A stretch of 64,000 nucleotides of DNA from Tateyamaria sp947503385 (lineage in GTDB: Bacteria > Pseudomonadota > Alphaproteobacteria > Rhodobacterales > Rhodobacteraceae). The stretch is from NCBI RefSeq assembly GCF_051195235.1, contig NZ_JBNFZM010000003.1, forward strand, positions 372,001 through 436,000. The letters are read 5' to 3'. Positions 42,824 to 51,715 of this stretch are shown here, piece by piece (positions within the stretch are counted from its first letter, which is position 1; each line of letters begins with the position of its first letter). Under the pieces are notes generated by a model. That model did no database searches, was not told the origin of the DNA, and was given only the letters and a program-made list of their open reading frames with translations. Both the position numbers and the translations under genes were made by a program.

Positions 42824-42826
42824 CTG

Positions 42827-43678
42827 TCACCTCAGTGGGAAAGAAAAAGAAAGGATGCGGCCATCACGCTCAACCTCGATCCGGGCCTGACCGGCGGCGG
42901 CAATCTTGTCGTAAAAGCGTCGGTCCGCATCCGGATCACCGACGGGCTCGCCATTGACCGCACGCACCAGATCCCCGGACCGCAAGCCCGCCAATCGGAC
43001 GCCCACATCATGTTTGTCGGCAATCACGTACCCGGCATCGGACGGTTTCAATCCGATCTCGTCCAGCACGGCCTGCGGATTTTTGCGGATGCGGTGGCGC
43101 CAATAGTCGATGTAATCGGACGTCGTTTCAGGCGGACCCGGTTTTTCGTATTTTGCCGCCACAACGAACCCACCCTGCAAACGCTCCGCAAGTGACGGCG
43201 TCGCATGAACTGCGGCAACTGCGCTTTGAGCCTCGGTCTCGGTGACGTCAAACCGCAGCGTGATTACGGTTTCCCCGTCCATCAGCTCAACCCGGTCAGG
43301 TGCGATACGTGTCACATCATAAAGGTCCGCGACCCGCATCCTTTCCCGGTAAAGCCCTTGCGCGCCCGCGACATCCAGCAAGGCCGTTGACGCACCCTCC
43401 CGTGCGGCAAAGATACCCCGCAACACGATCTCGGGACGGTTTGACGGAGCTTGTCGCGGCTGGTCTTGCGCGGCCGCGCGCCCAAACGGCGCCAGCTTCA
43501 AAAGGCCGGTCAGATCGACGGGGCTGACCTGTTCGGAGATCGGCAAGTCAACTGGCGGTGGCGCGTCGAACACAATGACACCTGCCATGTGACGCGCTGT
43601 CGGCAGCGCCGTCCAAACGACCGACGCCATGGCAACTGCCACACAGCCCAGACGGATCAAAGCCTCTGACCGGGTCAT
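42827..43678 (-). CDS. gspC: Type II secretion inner-membrane protein GspC
   Basis: The 283-aa protein has a short cytoplasmic N terminus, one membrane helix (about residues 7-33), a homology region (PEIVLRGIFAAREGASTALLD) and a C-terminal PDZ-like domain (AGLRSGDLVRAVNGEPVGDPD and DGRILSFSFPLR). It links the secretin in the outer membrane to the inner-membrane platform. The PDZ-type ending matches GspC proteins that select substrates. Its start overlaps the gspI stop by four bases. Confidence 0.82.
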   Translation of the reverse strand: MTRSEALIRLGCVAVAMASVVWTALPTARHMAGVIVFDAPPPVDLPISEQVSPVDLTGLLKLAPFGRAAAQDQPRQAPSNRPEIVLRGIFAAREGASTALLDVAGAQGLYRERMRVADLYDVTRIAPDRVELMDGETVITLRFDVTETEAQSAVAAVHATPSLAERLQGGFVVAAKYEKPGPPETTSDYIDYWRHRIRKNPQAVLDEIGLKPSDAGYVIADKHDVGVRLAGLRSGDLVRAVNGEPVGDPDADRRFYDKIAAAGQARIEVERDGRILSFSFPLR

Positions 43679-44049
43679 CGCACCACCTGCTCTCCGGTGT
43701 CGAGAAAGCCGGTCAAACGGGCCAGAATGACCTCTGGCTCCGATGCACGCGCAACGCGGATGTCCACGCGGGCAAGCGCTGGCTCTTTGGTGGCCGACTG
43801 ATCAGCGCGCAGCGCCCAATCTACGGTCCCCATGCGCACAATCGTCGCCATGTCGCCCGTCGCGGCCAGTTCGACCCATCCGTTCTGCGCCACCAAATGG
43901 GCGACCGTGCGGTCGCTCACGGCGGTCACGGTACGTGTATGTGTTTCTGTTGCGGACAAGATGGCCGTTGCCGACACGGCCAGCACCGTCATCGCCACAA
44001 GCGTCTCGATAAGGCTAAAGCCGGCCTGACCACCTGCGCGCGCGTTCAT
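43675..44049 (-). CDS. gspI: Minor pseudopilin GspI
   Basis: The 124-aa protein has the prepilin motif QAG/FSLIETLVAMTVLAV, with cleavage after Gly and Glu at position +5 of the mature protein, followed by a hydrophobic alpha-helix and a short globular part. Size and sequence after the helix fit GspI, which starts the pseudopilus tip complex with GspJ and GspK. It overlaps its neighbours gspH and gspC by ATGA-type overlaps. Confidence 0.82.
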   Translation of the reverse strand: MNARAGGQAGFSLIETLVAMTVLAVSATAILSATETHTRTVTAVSDRTVAHLVAQNGWVELAATGDMATIVRMGTVDWALRADQSATKEPALARVDIRVARASEPEVILARLTGFLDTGEQVVR

Positions 44050-44504
44050 GGCGTGTTTTCCAGATGCACACGGGCGCCATCAAACACAACTGTGCGCGTG
44101 CCGTATTGCACAACCAGCGGCAGGCTCTTTTCCGGGATCAGATCGGCGGACACTGCATAAACCTCATTCGTATCAAAGGAGATACGGGTCGTTCCGGTGG
44201 AAAGTTTCACCGTAGCCAATTGTTTGTCAGAATGTGGTGTCCACCGCATATCGGGTCCGCGCTGCACAAACGACAATGTACGCCCATTCTGTGCAACGCC
44301 AAAACCCTGCCCCGTTGTCAGCGCCAGATCGACCGCGCGGTCGATATGCGCGCCAAGCAACCGTGCCGCCGTTTCGGTCGAGGTGCCACGCCGGTCACCG
44401 GGAAATGCGATAAGCACAGTACCCGCCACAACACCAAACAGCGCCAGCACAACCAGCATCTCGACCAGCGTGACACCGGCGTCACTGCGTCGGTGGCGGG
44501 TCAC
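44046..44504 (-). CDS. gspH: Pseudopilin GspH
   Basis: The 152-aa protein begins at a GTG that lies in a GTGA overlap with gspG. A nine-residue leader ends DAG/VTLVEMLVVLALFGVV, a prepilin cleavage site with Val at +1 and Glu at +5. The globular part is the size of GspH/FimT proteins (about 130 residues after cleavage), with AARLLGAHIDRAVDLALTTG as the expected helix. It probably links the pseudopilus tip to the shaft. Confidence 0.84.
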   Translation of the reverse strand: MTRHRRSDAGVTLVEMLVVLALFGVVAGTVLIAFPGDRRGTSTETAARLLGAHIDRAVDLALTTGQGFGVAQNGRTLSFVQRGPDMRWTPHSDKQLATVKLSTGTTRISFDTNEVYAVSADLIPEKSLPLVVQYGTRTVVFDGARVHLENTP

Positions 44505-44977
44505 AACCCCGCCTGCACACGCGTCTTGCGATAGGGAATGTCGGCGTTCACCCCGTCGCCGCCAGGCGCTGCATCCGCGCCAAGCGAAACAAGTTCGAAC
44601 CGTCCCCCCTCGGCCCGGTAGATATAGGGCGTCCCCCATGGATCCAGTGGCAAAGTGCTCAGGTAGCCATCCACGGGCCATGTCCGGGGCAATGGCGGAC
44701 TTTGCGGTCGCTCTGCCAATGCGATCAGCCCTTGGGTCGTCGTCGGATAGCTCCCGTTGTCCAGCCGGTAAAGCTGCAACGCGCCCGCGATCGACCGCAT
44801 GTCGGTTGTCGCAACAGACACGCGCGCCTCGTCCGGGCGTCCAATCACGTTGGGTACAATCAGCGCCGCAACGACAGAAATCATCACCAGAACAACCATC
44901 ATTTCAATCAACGTCACACCCGCCTGCCGGTCGCGGCGGGGGGATGGGTGCGCAGGATCCGAAGAATTCCAAAGCAT
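44501..44977 (-). CDS. gspG: Major pseudopilin GspG
   Basis: The 158-aa protein has a 20-residue leader and prepilin site RQAG/VTLIEMMVVLVMISVV, with Glu at +5. The C-terminal half shows the GspG pattern DMRSIAGALQLYRLDNGSYP, TTTQGLIALAERPQ and LDPWGTPYIYRAEG, whose Asp and backbone groups bind calcium. It polymerises into the pseudopilus that pushes substrates through the secretin. The ATG at 44977 has AAGGA upstream. That ATG overlaps the -35 element of the divergent gspL promoter candidate, so both directions share a compact control region. Confidence 0.92.
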   Translation of the reverse strand: MLWNSSDPAHPSPRRDRQAGVTLIEMMVVLVMISVVAALIVPNVIGRPDEARVSVATTDMRSIAGALQLYRLDNGSYPTTTQGLIALAERPQSPPLPRTWPVDGYLSTLPLDPWGTPYIYRAEGGRFELVSLGADAAPGGDGVNADIPYRKTRVQAGL

Positions 44978-45006
44978 GAAACTATTTCCTTTTGAGGCTC
45001 GTATTG
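44977..45006 (+). promoter_or_regulatory. ECF-type promoter candidate before gspL (TGAAAC-N17-CGTATTG)
   Basis: TGAAAC is followed after exactly 17 bases by CGTATTG, and the gspL start codon lies about 46 bases further on. The same pairing with identical spacing occurs at four other places in this window. The -35 element overlaps the gspG start codon on the opposite strand. The motif resembles the GAAC/CGTC promoters of many ECF sigma factors. Confidence 0.6.
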
Positions 45007-45051
45007 CTGGGTACATAGGCACGAAAATTCGCGCCGTAAAGGTAAAAAATT

Positions 45052-46194
45052 ATGCTAAATCAACAAGTTAGCATTCACGATATCGATCGCCCAGACGCGT
45101 GTTCCACGGCGCTTTCCCCCCTGCCGTCGCACGCGGACGTCTGGGCGGTCGATCCAGACCTGAACGCGCGTTTGACACGTGCCGCGGCGGCCTCCGGCCT
45201 TCCTTCCCCAGATGTCTATCCAGGGGCTGCCGTCCATCTTTCTGCCGTCGATTTGCCACTGACATCCGACCGCAAACGCCGCGCTGCGGCCCTTTTCGCG
45301 ATGGAGCCGAACCTCGCCTCTGGACTTGAGGGCACCCATGTGGCGGTGGGTCCGGCTCTGCACGGAACGGTCCGACTATGTGCCGCAGTCAGCGCAGACA
45401 ACGTGGACATGTGGGCGAAATCCGCCCGCCCCATCGTTCCGGACCTTTGCGCAGTGCCGCTGCCACACAAGCACGGGCACTGGTCGGTGTGGTGCGGGGC
45501 GCACGCCGTCTACGTCAGAACGGATGATGGCAGCGGATGTGTTCTGGCCAAAGACGGCTTTGCCGACGTGTGGCGCGGGTTTGACCGCCCCCCGCTCGAA
45601 CTATGCCATGGTACGCTGCCGCCCGGAACACAGGCTGCGCTGACGCACGATGTTTTGCCCCCGGTTGACCCGTCGATATTCGAACTGGACTTGCGCCGCG
45701 ACAGGGCTGGCCGTCGCAAGGCATGGCGTGGACGCTTTGGGTTTGCCCTTGCGCTGAGCGCGCTTGCCGGGGCGGCTCATGCCGCTGTTGTTTTTGTCGA
45801 TGCGCGCGCGCTGGAGCGGTTGGCAACGGCGCGCACAGCAGAAATCATCTCGCAATCAGCCAACCGCGGTGCGACTCTGGACCTGAGCTTGCCCGCATCG
45901 ATTCTGACCGCTGATCTGGTGCGGGGCGCGTCTGTGGCGGACGCGCCCGATCCCTTTCTGACGCTGCTGGCGCGCACTGGCACCGCCCTGACCGGGCGGG
46001 GTGTTGATTTCCGAAACCTCAGGTTTGACGGCGACGCGCGGACGATGACCATTCTGATCAGCGCGCCGGACCTGGGCGCATTGCAACGGGCCGAAGACGC
46101 CCTGCGCGCCGACGGCCTGACCGTCGTGAGCGGGGCAGCTTCGAGCGGAGCCGCAGGTGCCGAAATGCAAGTTGTCCTGTCGGAGGCGAGATGA
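45052..46194 (+). CDS. gspL: Type II secretion platform protein GspL
   Basis: The 380-aa protein has a large cytoplasmic region (1-230) of the actin-like GspL type, with VHLSAVDLPLTSDRKRRAAA and HWSVWCGAHAVYVRTD. A membrane helix follows near 232-252 (RFGFALALSALAGAAHAAVV), then a periplasmic ferredoxin-like domain. It carries the ATPase GspE at the membrane and contacts GspM. The sequence is divergent but position, size and architecture fit. It is first in the plus-strand secretion operon and overlaps gspM by four bases. Confidence 0.8.
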   Translation: MLNQQVSIHDIDRPDACSTALSPLPSHADVWAVDPDLNARLTRAAAASGLPSPDVYPGAAVHLSAVDLPLTSDRKRRAAALFAMEPNLASGLEGTHVAVGPALHGTVRLCAAVSADNVDMWAKSARPIVPDLCAVPLPHKHGHWSVWCGAHAVYVRTDDGSGCVLAKDGFADVWRGFDRPPLELCHGTLPPGTQAALTHDVLPPVDPSIFELDLRRDRAGRRKAWRGRFGFALALSALAGAAHAAVVFVDARALERLATARTAEIISQSANRGATLDLSLPASILTADLVRGASVADAPDPFLTLLARTGTALTGRGVDFRNLRFDGDARTMTILISAPDLGALQRAEDALRADGLTVVSGAASSGAAGAEMQVVLSEAR

Positions 46195-46637
46195 TGCAGA
46201 AACTGAAAGCGCGCGAACGACACCTGATTATCGCGGCGACCGTCGGGATCGGCTGTATCACGCTTTGGAGCGTGATTGTCGCGCCCGCCGTGTCCTCGCG
46301 AGAGGACAGTTTTGCGCAACTGCGCAAGATCGACGTGCTGTGGGCTGTGCTGGACCGGTTGCCCGAGGGTGTGCACCGCCAGACGCCAGACACGACTGCA
46401 CCCCTGCGCCAACGCGTAACGGCGTCCGCCAGATCCGCCGACATCGATATCCGGCGTCTCGACCCGCAAGGCAGTTTGCTGTCCGTATCGTTGGACGCGG
46501 TGCCATTCACGGCTCTGATCGGCTGGCTGGACACGCTCACCAGCCGCTCAGGTGTGCGGGTGCGGTCGGCAGAGATCGGTCGCCGACCCGAGCCCGGCAT
46601 CGTAACCGCCCGGATCGTGATGGAGGACGCGCCGTGA
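46191..46637 (+). CDS. gspM: Type II secretion platform protein GspM
   Basis: The 148-aa protein has a short cytoplasmic N terminus, one membrane helix (about residues 11-31: LIIAATVGIGCITLWSVIVA), a periplasmic coiled-coil start and a small ferredoxin-like domain. This is the GspM architecture, and the gene lies between gspL and gspE. It partners GspL. It overlaps gspL by four bases and gspE by four (GTGA). Confidence 0.82.
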   Translation: MMQKLKARERHLIIAATVGIGCITLWSVIVAPAVSSREDSFAQLRKIDVLWAVLDRLPEGVHRQTPDTTAPLRQRVTASARSADIDIRRLDPQGSLLSVSLDAVPFTALIGWLDTLTSRSGVRVRSAEIGRRPEPGIVTARIVMEDAP

Positions 46638-48109
46638 CCCGCCTGCCCTACGCCTTTGCCCGCGCCCACGATATCGTTCTGCACGATGACCACTGCCAGT
46701 TCGTGCCAGCCACCCGGCTATCGGCGCTGGCCGAGGCACAGCGGGTCGCCGGACAGCCTTTGACGTTTCAGGCGGTGTCGGGCGCGTTCCTCGCGGACGC
46801 GATGGAAGACATTTACCGTGACAGCGCCCATGCAGCCGCTGGCGCGGCGGAGCAGGCGTCAGGACAATACGGCACAGACCTTGCGGCGCTGGCCGACACC
46901 GCTGCTGCCGTGGACGATCTGCTCGACCAACGCGAGGATGCGCCCGTTGTCCGCTTGATCAATGCCATCCTCTTGGAGGCGATCCGCGCCCGCGCATCGG
47001 ATGTGCATATCGAGGTCGAGGAAGCCCGGCTGGTCGTCCGGTTCCGTGTCGACGGCGTCCTGCGCGAAGCGCTGGCCTCCAATCGCGCGCTGGCGCCGCA
47101 ATTGGTCAGCCGGATCAAGGTTATGGGCCGTCTGGACATCGCGGAAAAGCGGTTGCCGCAGGATGGGCGTGTGTCCCTGCGCGTGGCCGAGTTCCATCTG
47201 GACGCCCGCATTTCTACAATTCCGACGCAGCATGGCGAGCGGGTCGTGATGCGTCTGCTGGACCGTGGCCAGACCAGAACAGGCGTGACCGGGTTGGGGA
47301 TGTCGGACGACATGCAAAATGCCTTTGAACGTCTGCTGGACCGGCCCGATGGGCTGATCCTTGTGACGGGTCCAACCGGGTCAGGCAAGACAACCACGCT
47401 TTATGCCGGGCTGGATGCGCTCAACGACCAACAGCGCAACATCATGACCATCGAGGACCCGATTGAATACGCGTTGCCGGGGATCGCGCAGATGCAGGTC
47501 AACGCCGCGACCGATCTGACCTTTGCACGCGGTTTGCGCGCCCTTCTGCGGCAAGACCCGAATGTCATTATGGTGGGCGAAATCCGAGACGGCGAAACCG
47601 CGCGTGTCGCCGTCGAAAGTGCCATGACAGGGCACTTGGTAATGTCGACGCTGCACACCAATTCGGCCATTGGTGCAATCGCACGGCTGATTGATTTGGG
47701 CGTAGAGCGGTTTCTGCTGGCGCCGATGCTGCGCGGATTGATCGCACAGCGGCTTGTGCGGCGCATCTGTCCGGCCTGTGCCGCCCTGCACCCCGTCACG
47801 CAAGCCGAAGAGGCATTGTTGTCGGGCCAGATGCACGCGGGCGCAACAGCTCTTGCCGGGCTGGGCTGCGTTGAATGCAGTCACACCGGCTTTCATGGTC
47901 GGGTGGCGCTTTATGATCTGATCGAGATCACGCCGGAGCTTGAGCGCGCGATCACCGACGGCGCGTCCGAGGCGGACCTGTCCCGCATCCTGAACCGCCC
48001 GGCGCCGGGCCTGATCGCCGATGGGGTCCAAAAGATACACGATGGTCTCACCACCCCCCAAGAAGTGGCGCGCGTTGTCTTTGACACAGGCCAGGACGAG
48101 GCCGCATGA
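46634..48109 (+). CDS. gspE: Type II secretion ATPase GspE
   Basis: The 491-aa protein starts at a GTG in a GTGA overlap. A short N1E domain is followed by the ATPase core: Walker A GPTGSGKT (246-253), an Asp box region ITIEDPIEYAL-like (MTIEDPIEYALPG), Walker B NVIMVGEIRDGETA and His box GHLVMSTLHTNSA. A zinc-binding tetracysteine element (CPAC ... CVEC) lies about 50 residues further on. It powers pseudopilus assembly in the cytoplasm. All key motifs are intact, so it should be active. Confidence 0.95.
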   Translation: MTRLPYAFARAHDIVLHDDHCQFVPATRLSALAEAQRVAGQPLTFQAVSGAFLADAMEDIYRDSAHAAAGAAEQASGQYGTDLAALADTAAAVDDLLDQREDAPVVRLINAILLEAIRARASDVHIEVEEARLVVRFRVDGVLREALASNRALAPQLVSRIKVMGRLDIAEKRLPQDGRVSLRVAEFHLDARISTIPTQHGERVVMRLLDRGQTRTGVTGLGMSDDMQNAFERLLDRPDGLILVTGPTGSGKTTTLYAGLDALNDQQRNIMTIEDPIEYALPGIAQMQVNAATDLTFARGLRALLRQDPNVIMVGEIRDGETARVAVESAMTGHLVMSTLHTNSAIGAIARLIDLGVERFLLAPMLRGLIAQRLVRRICPACAALHPVTQAEEALLSGQMHAGATALAGLGCVECSHTGFHGRVALYDLIEITPELERAITDGASEADLSRILNRPAPGLIADGVQKIHDGLTTPQEVARVVFDTGQDEAA

Positions 48110-49311
48110 CCCGGTTTCGCTACAGCGCGGTCGATGCGGGCGGCAAGGCCCATGCGGGCCGGATCGACGCCACAGGCATAGAGGCGGCCCGCGCCCTGTT
48201 GCGTGACCAAGGGTTGCTACCGGTATTTGTTGCGCCCGTGGTGCCGTGGTCTCTGGGTCGCTTCGCGCCCGTATTGCGCCATAGATCACGCGTGATGTCG
48301 CCAGCCGACCTTGCCGTGTTCACCCGCCAGATGGCGACCCTGCTGAGCAGCGGTGTGCAGATCGAAGCAGCACTGTCCACGCTTGCCGATCAATCCAGCC
48401 CAAGGCTGGCTGCAACATGCCGCCAAATGCGTCAGTCGATCCTCGATGGCAGCAGTATGAGCGCTGCAATGCGCGCCTTGGGCGGCGGATTCGACCGGTT
48501 TTACCTTACATCCGTGCAGGCCGGAGAACGCGCAGGCCGACAGGGCGCCGTGCTGACCCACCTCGCAGACCACGCCGAAGGCCGTCTGCGCAACCGTCAG
48601 ACCGTTGTGCTGGCACTGATCTATCCGGCCATCCTGATCCTTGTTTCAATTGCTGTCGTCATCGGGCTTTTGGTCTTTCTCCTACCCGATATCGTCCGGG
48701 TTTTTGCCGCGCGCGGCGCCGATCTGCCACCACTCACGAAACTCATGATCGGGCTGAGCGACTTTTTGATCGGCAATGCGACCCTGCTGATATTGGCGGT
48801 TGCGGCTCTGGCTTTGGGGGTCGGAGCCGCGACGCGGCAGCCCGCTGTGCAACGGACATGGCATGACGTGCTGTGGCGCAGCGGGCTTGCCCGACAAATG
48901 ACGATTGTGCAGTTTTCGGGAACGCTGGCCACGCTGACGCAAAGCGGCGTGCCATTGGCCGACGCTTTGACATCTGCCACGGCAACCGTGGGAAACCTGA
49001 TCGCCCGCGACATGTTGGTCGACGTGGCGCGCGATGTGCGCGACGGGCTGCCCCTGTCCCGTGCGCTTGCGCGCAAGGACGGTTTCCCGCCGATGATGAT
49101 CACTATGATCGCCAGCGGTGAGGCCGGTGGCGCGTTGCCCGACATGCTGGGCCGGTTTGCAAACGACCAGTCTCAGACCTTGCAAGCGCGGGTCAAAACA
49201 CTTGTGGGGCTGGTTGAGCCGCTCGTGCTGCTGGGGATGGGGGGGATCGTCATGCTTCTGGTCCTCGCGATCCTGTTGCCGATCGTGAACCTAAACGCGC
49301 TGGTCGGATGA
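48106..49311 (+). CDS. gspF: Type II secretion platform protein GspF
   Basis: The 401-aa inner-membrane protein begins MTRFRYSAVDAGGKAHAGRID, the usual GspF opening. It has two T2SF domains (about 70-190, with FTRQMATLLSSGVQIEAALS, and 270-395, with FSGTLATLTQSGVPLADALT) and three membrane helices (near 170, 225 and 375). The EAGGALPDMLGRFAND stretch is conserved in PilC/GspF. It forms the rotor-like centre of the inner-membrane platform. ATGA overlap with gspE. Confidence 0.94.
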   Translation: MTRFRYSAVDAGGKAHAGRIDATGIEAARALLRDQGLLPVFVAPVVPWSLGRFAPVLRHRSRVMSPADLAVFTRQMATLLSSGVQIEAALSTLADQSSPRLAATCRQMRQSILDGSSMSAAMRALGGGFDRFYLTSVQAGERAGRQGAVLTHLADHAEGRLRNRQTVVLALIYPAILILVSIAVVIGLLVFLLPDIVRVFAARGADLPPLTKLMIGLSDFLIGNATLLILAVAALALGVGAATRQPAVQRTWHDVLWRSGLARQMTIVQFSGTLATLTQSGVPLADALTSATATVGNLIARDMLVDVARDVRDGLPLSRALARKDGFPPMMITMIASGEAGGALPDMLGRFANDQSQTLQARVKTLVGLVEPLVLLGMGGIVMLLVLAILLPIVNLNALVG

Positions 49312-49345
49312 CCGTTCCGCACTGAAAAGCCCGAGGACCGCACTC

Positions 49346-50407
49346 ATGTCACATGTCATTGATCCGAACCGCCGCAGGTGCCTGGCCATGCTCGGCGCCC
49401 TTCCGATTGCTGCAGGATGTACCGCGCAATCCGGACCTCTCAGCCGTCAGCGCAAATTGGACGATGCGGCGCGGGTGGTGCTTTTGCTTCCCCTCAGCGG
49501 GAACCGGGCCGCATTGGGCCAGCAGATGGCCAAGGCGGTATGGCTGGTCGAGGACCTTGCCGGATTGGCGGGCCAGACCCAGATTGTCGATGCGGGAGAT
49601 ACCGCAGATATGGCAGCCCGCGCCACCCGCAATGCCGTGGCCCAAGGGGCAAATATCATCGTGGGCCCCCTGTTTCGCGACCAGACACCAGCTGTCGTGC
49701 AGGCGGCTGGCACGGCGCCGGTTCTGTCACTGTCCAACGACGCCACGCTTGCCGCATCCGGCGCATGGGTGTTTGGCGTCACACCAGCGCAATCCGTGGA
49801 CACGGTGTTGCGCTTTGCCAAGGACAGCGGCGCGCGGCGCATGGCCGTGTTGCAGACAAACGGCGCGCTGGGTCAGCGCGCCGTGGATGCCGTCACCGCC
49901 GGGGCGCGCAATGCCCGTGTGACAGCTCTGCCGGTCGTTCCTGCTGCGACACGGCCCGGTCAACTGGCCGAGGCACTGCAACGCACAGGCGGAGGCACGC
50001 TGCCGGACATCCTGTATGTGCCCGGCACCAGCGCGACCGCGCTGAAACAGGCCGAAGCGGCGGTGCAGACGGGCGTGACCACCATCGGCTCGCTGCAATG
50101 GTCCGGGCTTGATCAACCGCAATTGAACCGGTTGGACAAGGCCTGTTTCACGGGCCCGGACCCAGTGCGGTTCAATCGTCTTTCGGCCTTTTTCCGTGCC
50201 CAACTGGAGGAAGAGATGGGCGTGATTGCCGCGCTTGCCGTCGATGCCGTCGGGTTGGCCCATGCGGCAGGCGGCACCTCGCACCTGAGCCACCGCACAC
50301 CCTACGAGGGCTTGCTGGGCGACACGCGGTTCGAACGGGACCGCAGATGCGTGCGCAGACTGGCCATTCTGCGCATCGACGGTGGCGATGTGCTGCCAGT
50401 GGCATGA
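49346..50407 (+). CDS. LpoA/YraM-like periplasmic-binding-fold lipoprotein in the secretion operon
   Basis: The 353-aa protein has an Arg-rich start and a lipobox ending PIAAGC, so it is probably anchored by a lipid. The mature part has the type 1 periplasmic-binding fold of LpoA/YraM proteins: VVLLLPLSGNRAALGQQMAKA, NIIVGPLFRDQTPAVVQAAG and PVLSLSNDATLAASGAWVFG. These proteins activate penicillin-binding proteins or bind unknown ligands in the periplasm. It lies between gspF and gspJ, where no standard secretion subunit is expected, and overlaps gspJ by ATGA. It may open the wall locally for secretion or act as a pilotin-like helper, which is inference. Confidence 0.78.
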   Translation: MSHVIDPNRRRCLAMLGALPIAAGCTAQSGPLSRQRKLDDAARVVLLLPLSGNRAALGQQMAKAVWLVEDLAGLAGQTQIVDAGDTADMAARATRNAVAQGANIIVGPLFRDQTPAVVQAAGTAPVLSLSNDATLAASGAWVFGVTPAQSVDTVLRFAKDSGARRMAVLQTNGALGQRAVDAVTAGARNARVTALPVVPAATRPGQLAEALQRTGGGTLPDILYVPGTSATALKQAEAAVQTGVTTIGSLQWSGLDQPQLNRLDKACFTGPDPVRFNRLSAFFRAQLEEEMGVIAALAVDAVGLAHAAGGTSHLSHRTPYEGLLGDTRFERDRRCVRRLAILRIDGGDVLPVA

Positions 50408-50847
50408 CACCGCTGCGACCCGCGCAAGCCGGTGTCACACTGATCGAGATGCTTGTGGCGCTGACGATCTCTTCGCTGATCGGACTGGCAGGGTTTATCC
50501 TGTTGGACAGCGTCACGCGCAGCGAGGCGGGTCTTGCCGGACGCCTTCAGCGCATTGATCTACAGAGCCGCGCCTTTGCGCTGATGGCACGGGACGTCGA
50601 GGGCGCGCATTCTGCCATGCTGACCGATACGCTGGTCTTGACCTCCGGCAAGCGGGTGGTGACGTGGCGCACACACGAGACCGGATTGATCCGCAGTATT
50701 GCCGCGCCGGATCGCGTGGTTCTTGATCAACGCATCCTTGACGAACCGGCCACTTTCTCGATGCAACAGGCAGGCCTTGTCGTCCTTACCCTCACGGACG
50801 CGGATATCTGGTGGCATCTGCCCCTGCCCCGTGGACCCGCCCGATGA
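50404..50847 (+). CDS. gspJ: Minor pseudopilin GspJ
   Basis: The 147-aa protein starts in an ATGA overlap, has the prepilin site QAG/VTLIEMLVALTISSLI with Glu at +5, and continues with a globular domain including LDSVTRSEAGLAGRLQRIDL and FALMARDVEGAHSAM. Position between the lipoprotein and gspK genes and the sequence after the helix identify it as GspJ, part of the tip complex. It overlaps gspK by four bases. Confidence 0.85.
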   Translation: MTPLRPAQAGVTLIEMLVALTISSLIGLAGFILLDSVTRSEAGLAGRLQRIDLQSRAFALMARDVEGAHSAMLTDTLVLTSGKRVVTWRTHETGLIRSIAAPDRVVLDQRILDEPATFSMQQAGLVVLTLTDADIWWHLPLPRGPAR

Positions 50848-51659
50848 AACGGGATCGGGAAGCGGGGGTGAGCCTGCTCAACGTGCTCGCGATCCTCGCC
50901 ATTGGTACAGGCCTCGTGCATGTAATGCTGCGCGATCAGGACGTGGCGCTGGACAGGCTGGACCGCTCCGCTTCATTGGCGCAGGCGCGCGCGCTGGCGC
51001 AAAGCGGCGCGACTTCCGTCGCTGTGGCGCTGCGTCGCGACTTTGCCCGCGCGCCCGACACCGACCATCTGGGCGAAGACTGGGCCCTGTCGGTGCAGGA
51101 CCGCATCGCACTGGACTTTGGCGCATTCGAAGTGTCCGTAAGTGACGTGCGCGGACGGTTCGACCTCAATGCGCTGCACCCCGGTGCCATCGCCGAACAG
51201 CGCGTGTTTGTGGCACTCCTGTCTGCGCTGGACTTGCCCGAGGTGCTGGCCAGCCAAATTACCCAAAGCGTCACGCAACATGGACCGCTCCGGCATCCTG
51301 ACACATTGTTGCAATTCGGCCTTGCGCGCAGCGACCTGGACCGCCTCGCCCCGCATGTCACGGCAACGGATGTCAGAGCTCCGCTGAACCTCAACACTGT
51401 GACCGAACCCCTGATGGCGGCCATGTTCGCAAATCCGAACGCTGCACGCGGCCTTGTTGCCCGCCGGGTCGCACGGGGGTTTCTGGATCAGAGCGATTTG
51501 GCCGCACTTGGCGTAGCGTTGCCTGCGCGCGCGGGTTTCACATCCGATGCCTTTGACGTCAAATCGGTTGCCAGCGTTGGTCCAGCACGCGCCGTTCTGC
51601 ATCGCAGGCTTTATCGCGATACCGAAACCGGTGCGGTCCGAAGCATCGCACAGCCATGA
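50844..51659 (+). CDS. gspK: Minor pseudopilin GspK
   Basis: The 271-aa protein has a short leader and prepilin-like site EAG/VSLLNVLAILAIGTGL; it lacks Glu at +5, which is the known exception among pseudopilins for GspK. The large alpha-helical domain is typical: DVRGRFDLNALHPG (Ca-binding region), then helix-hairpin-helix-like repeats. It caps the pseudopilus tip. It ends the plus-strand secretion operon, just before a strong terminator. Confidence 0.9.
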   Translation: MKRDREAGVSLLNVLAILAIGTGLVHVMLRDQDVALDRLDRSASLAQARALAQSGATSVAVALRRDFARAPDTDHLGEDWALSVQDRIALDFGAFEVSVSDVRGRFDLNALHPGAIAEQRVFVALLSALDLPEVLASQITQSVTQHGPLRHPDTLLQFGLARSDLDRLAPHVTATDVRAPLNLNTVTEPLMAAMFANPNAARGLVARRVARGFLDQSDLAALGVALPARAGFTSDAFDVKSVASVGPARAVLHRRLYRDTETGAVRSIAQP

Positions 51660-51662
51660 AAA

Positions 51663-51690
51663 AACGCCGCCCGGTTTCCCCGGCGGCGTT
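51663..51690. terminator. Bidirectional terminator after gspK
   Basis: AACGCCGCC-N10-GGCGGCGTT forms a perfect nine-base stem with A-rich sequence on the left and CTGTTTCTG on the right. It lies four bases past the gspK stop and 26 bases from the end of the convergent lipoprotein gene, so it probably ends transcription from both sides. Confidence 0.8.
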
Positions 51691-51715
51691 CTGTTTCTGC
51701 CGATGTCCCGAACGC

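Noticed and set aside
44978..45051. A matching ECF promoter for gspG on the minus strand
   Set aside because: No GAAAC with CGTM at 17 bases is present in this direction, so the gspG operon may use another promoter.
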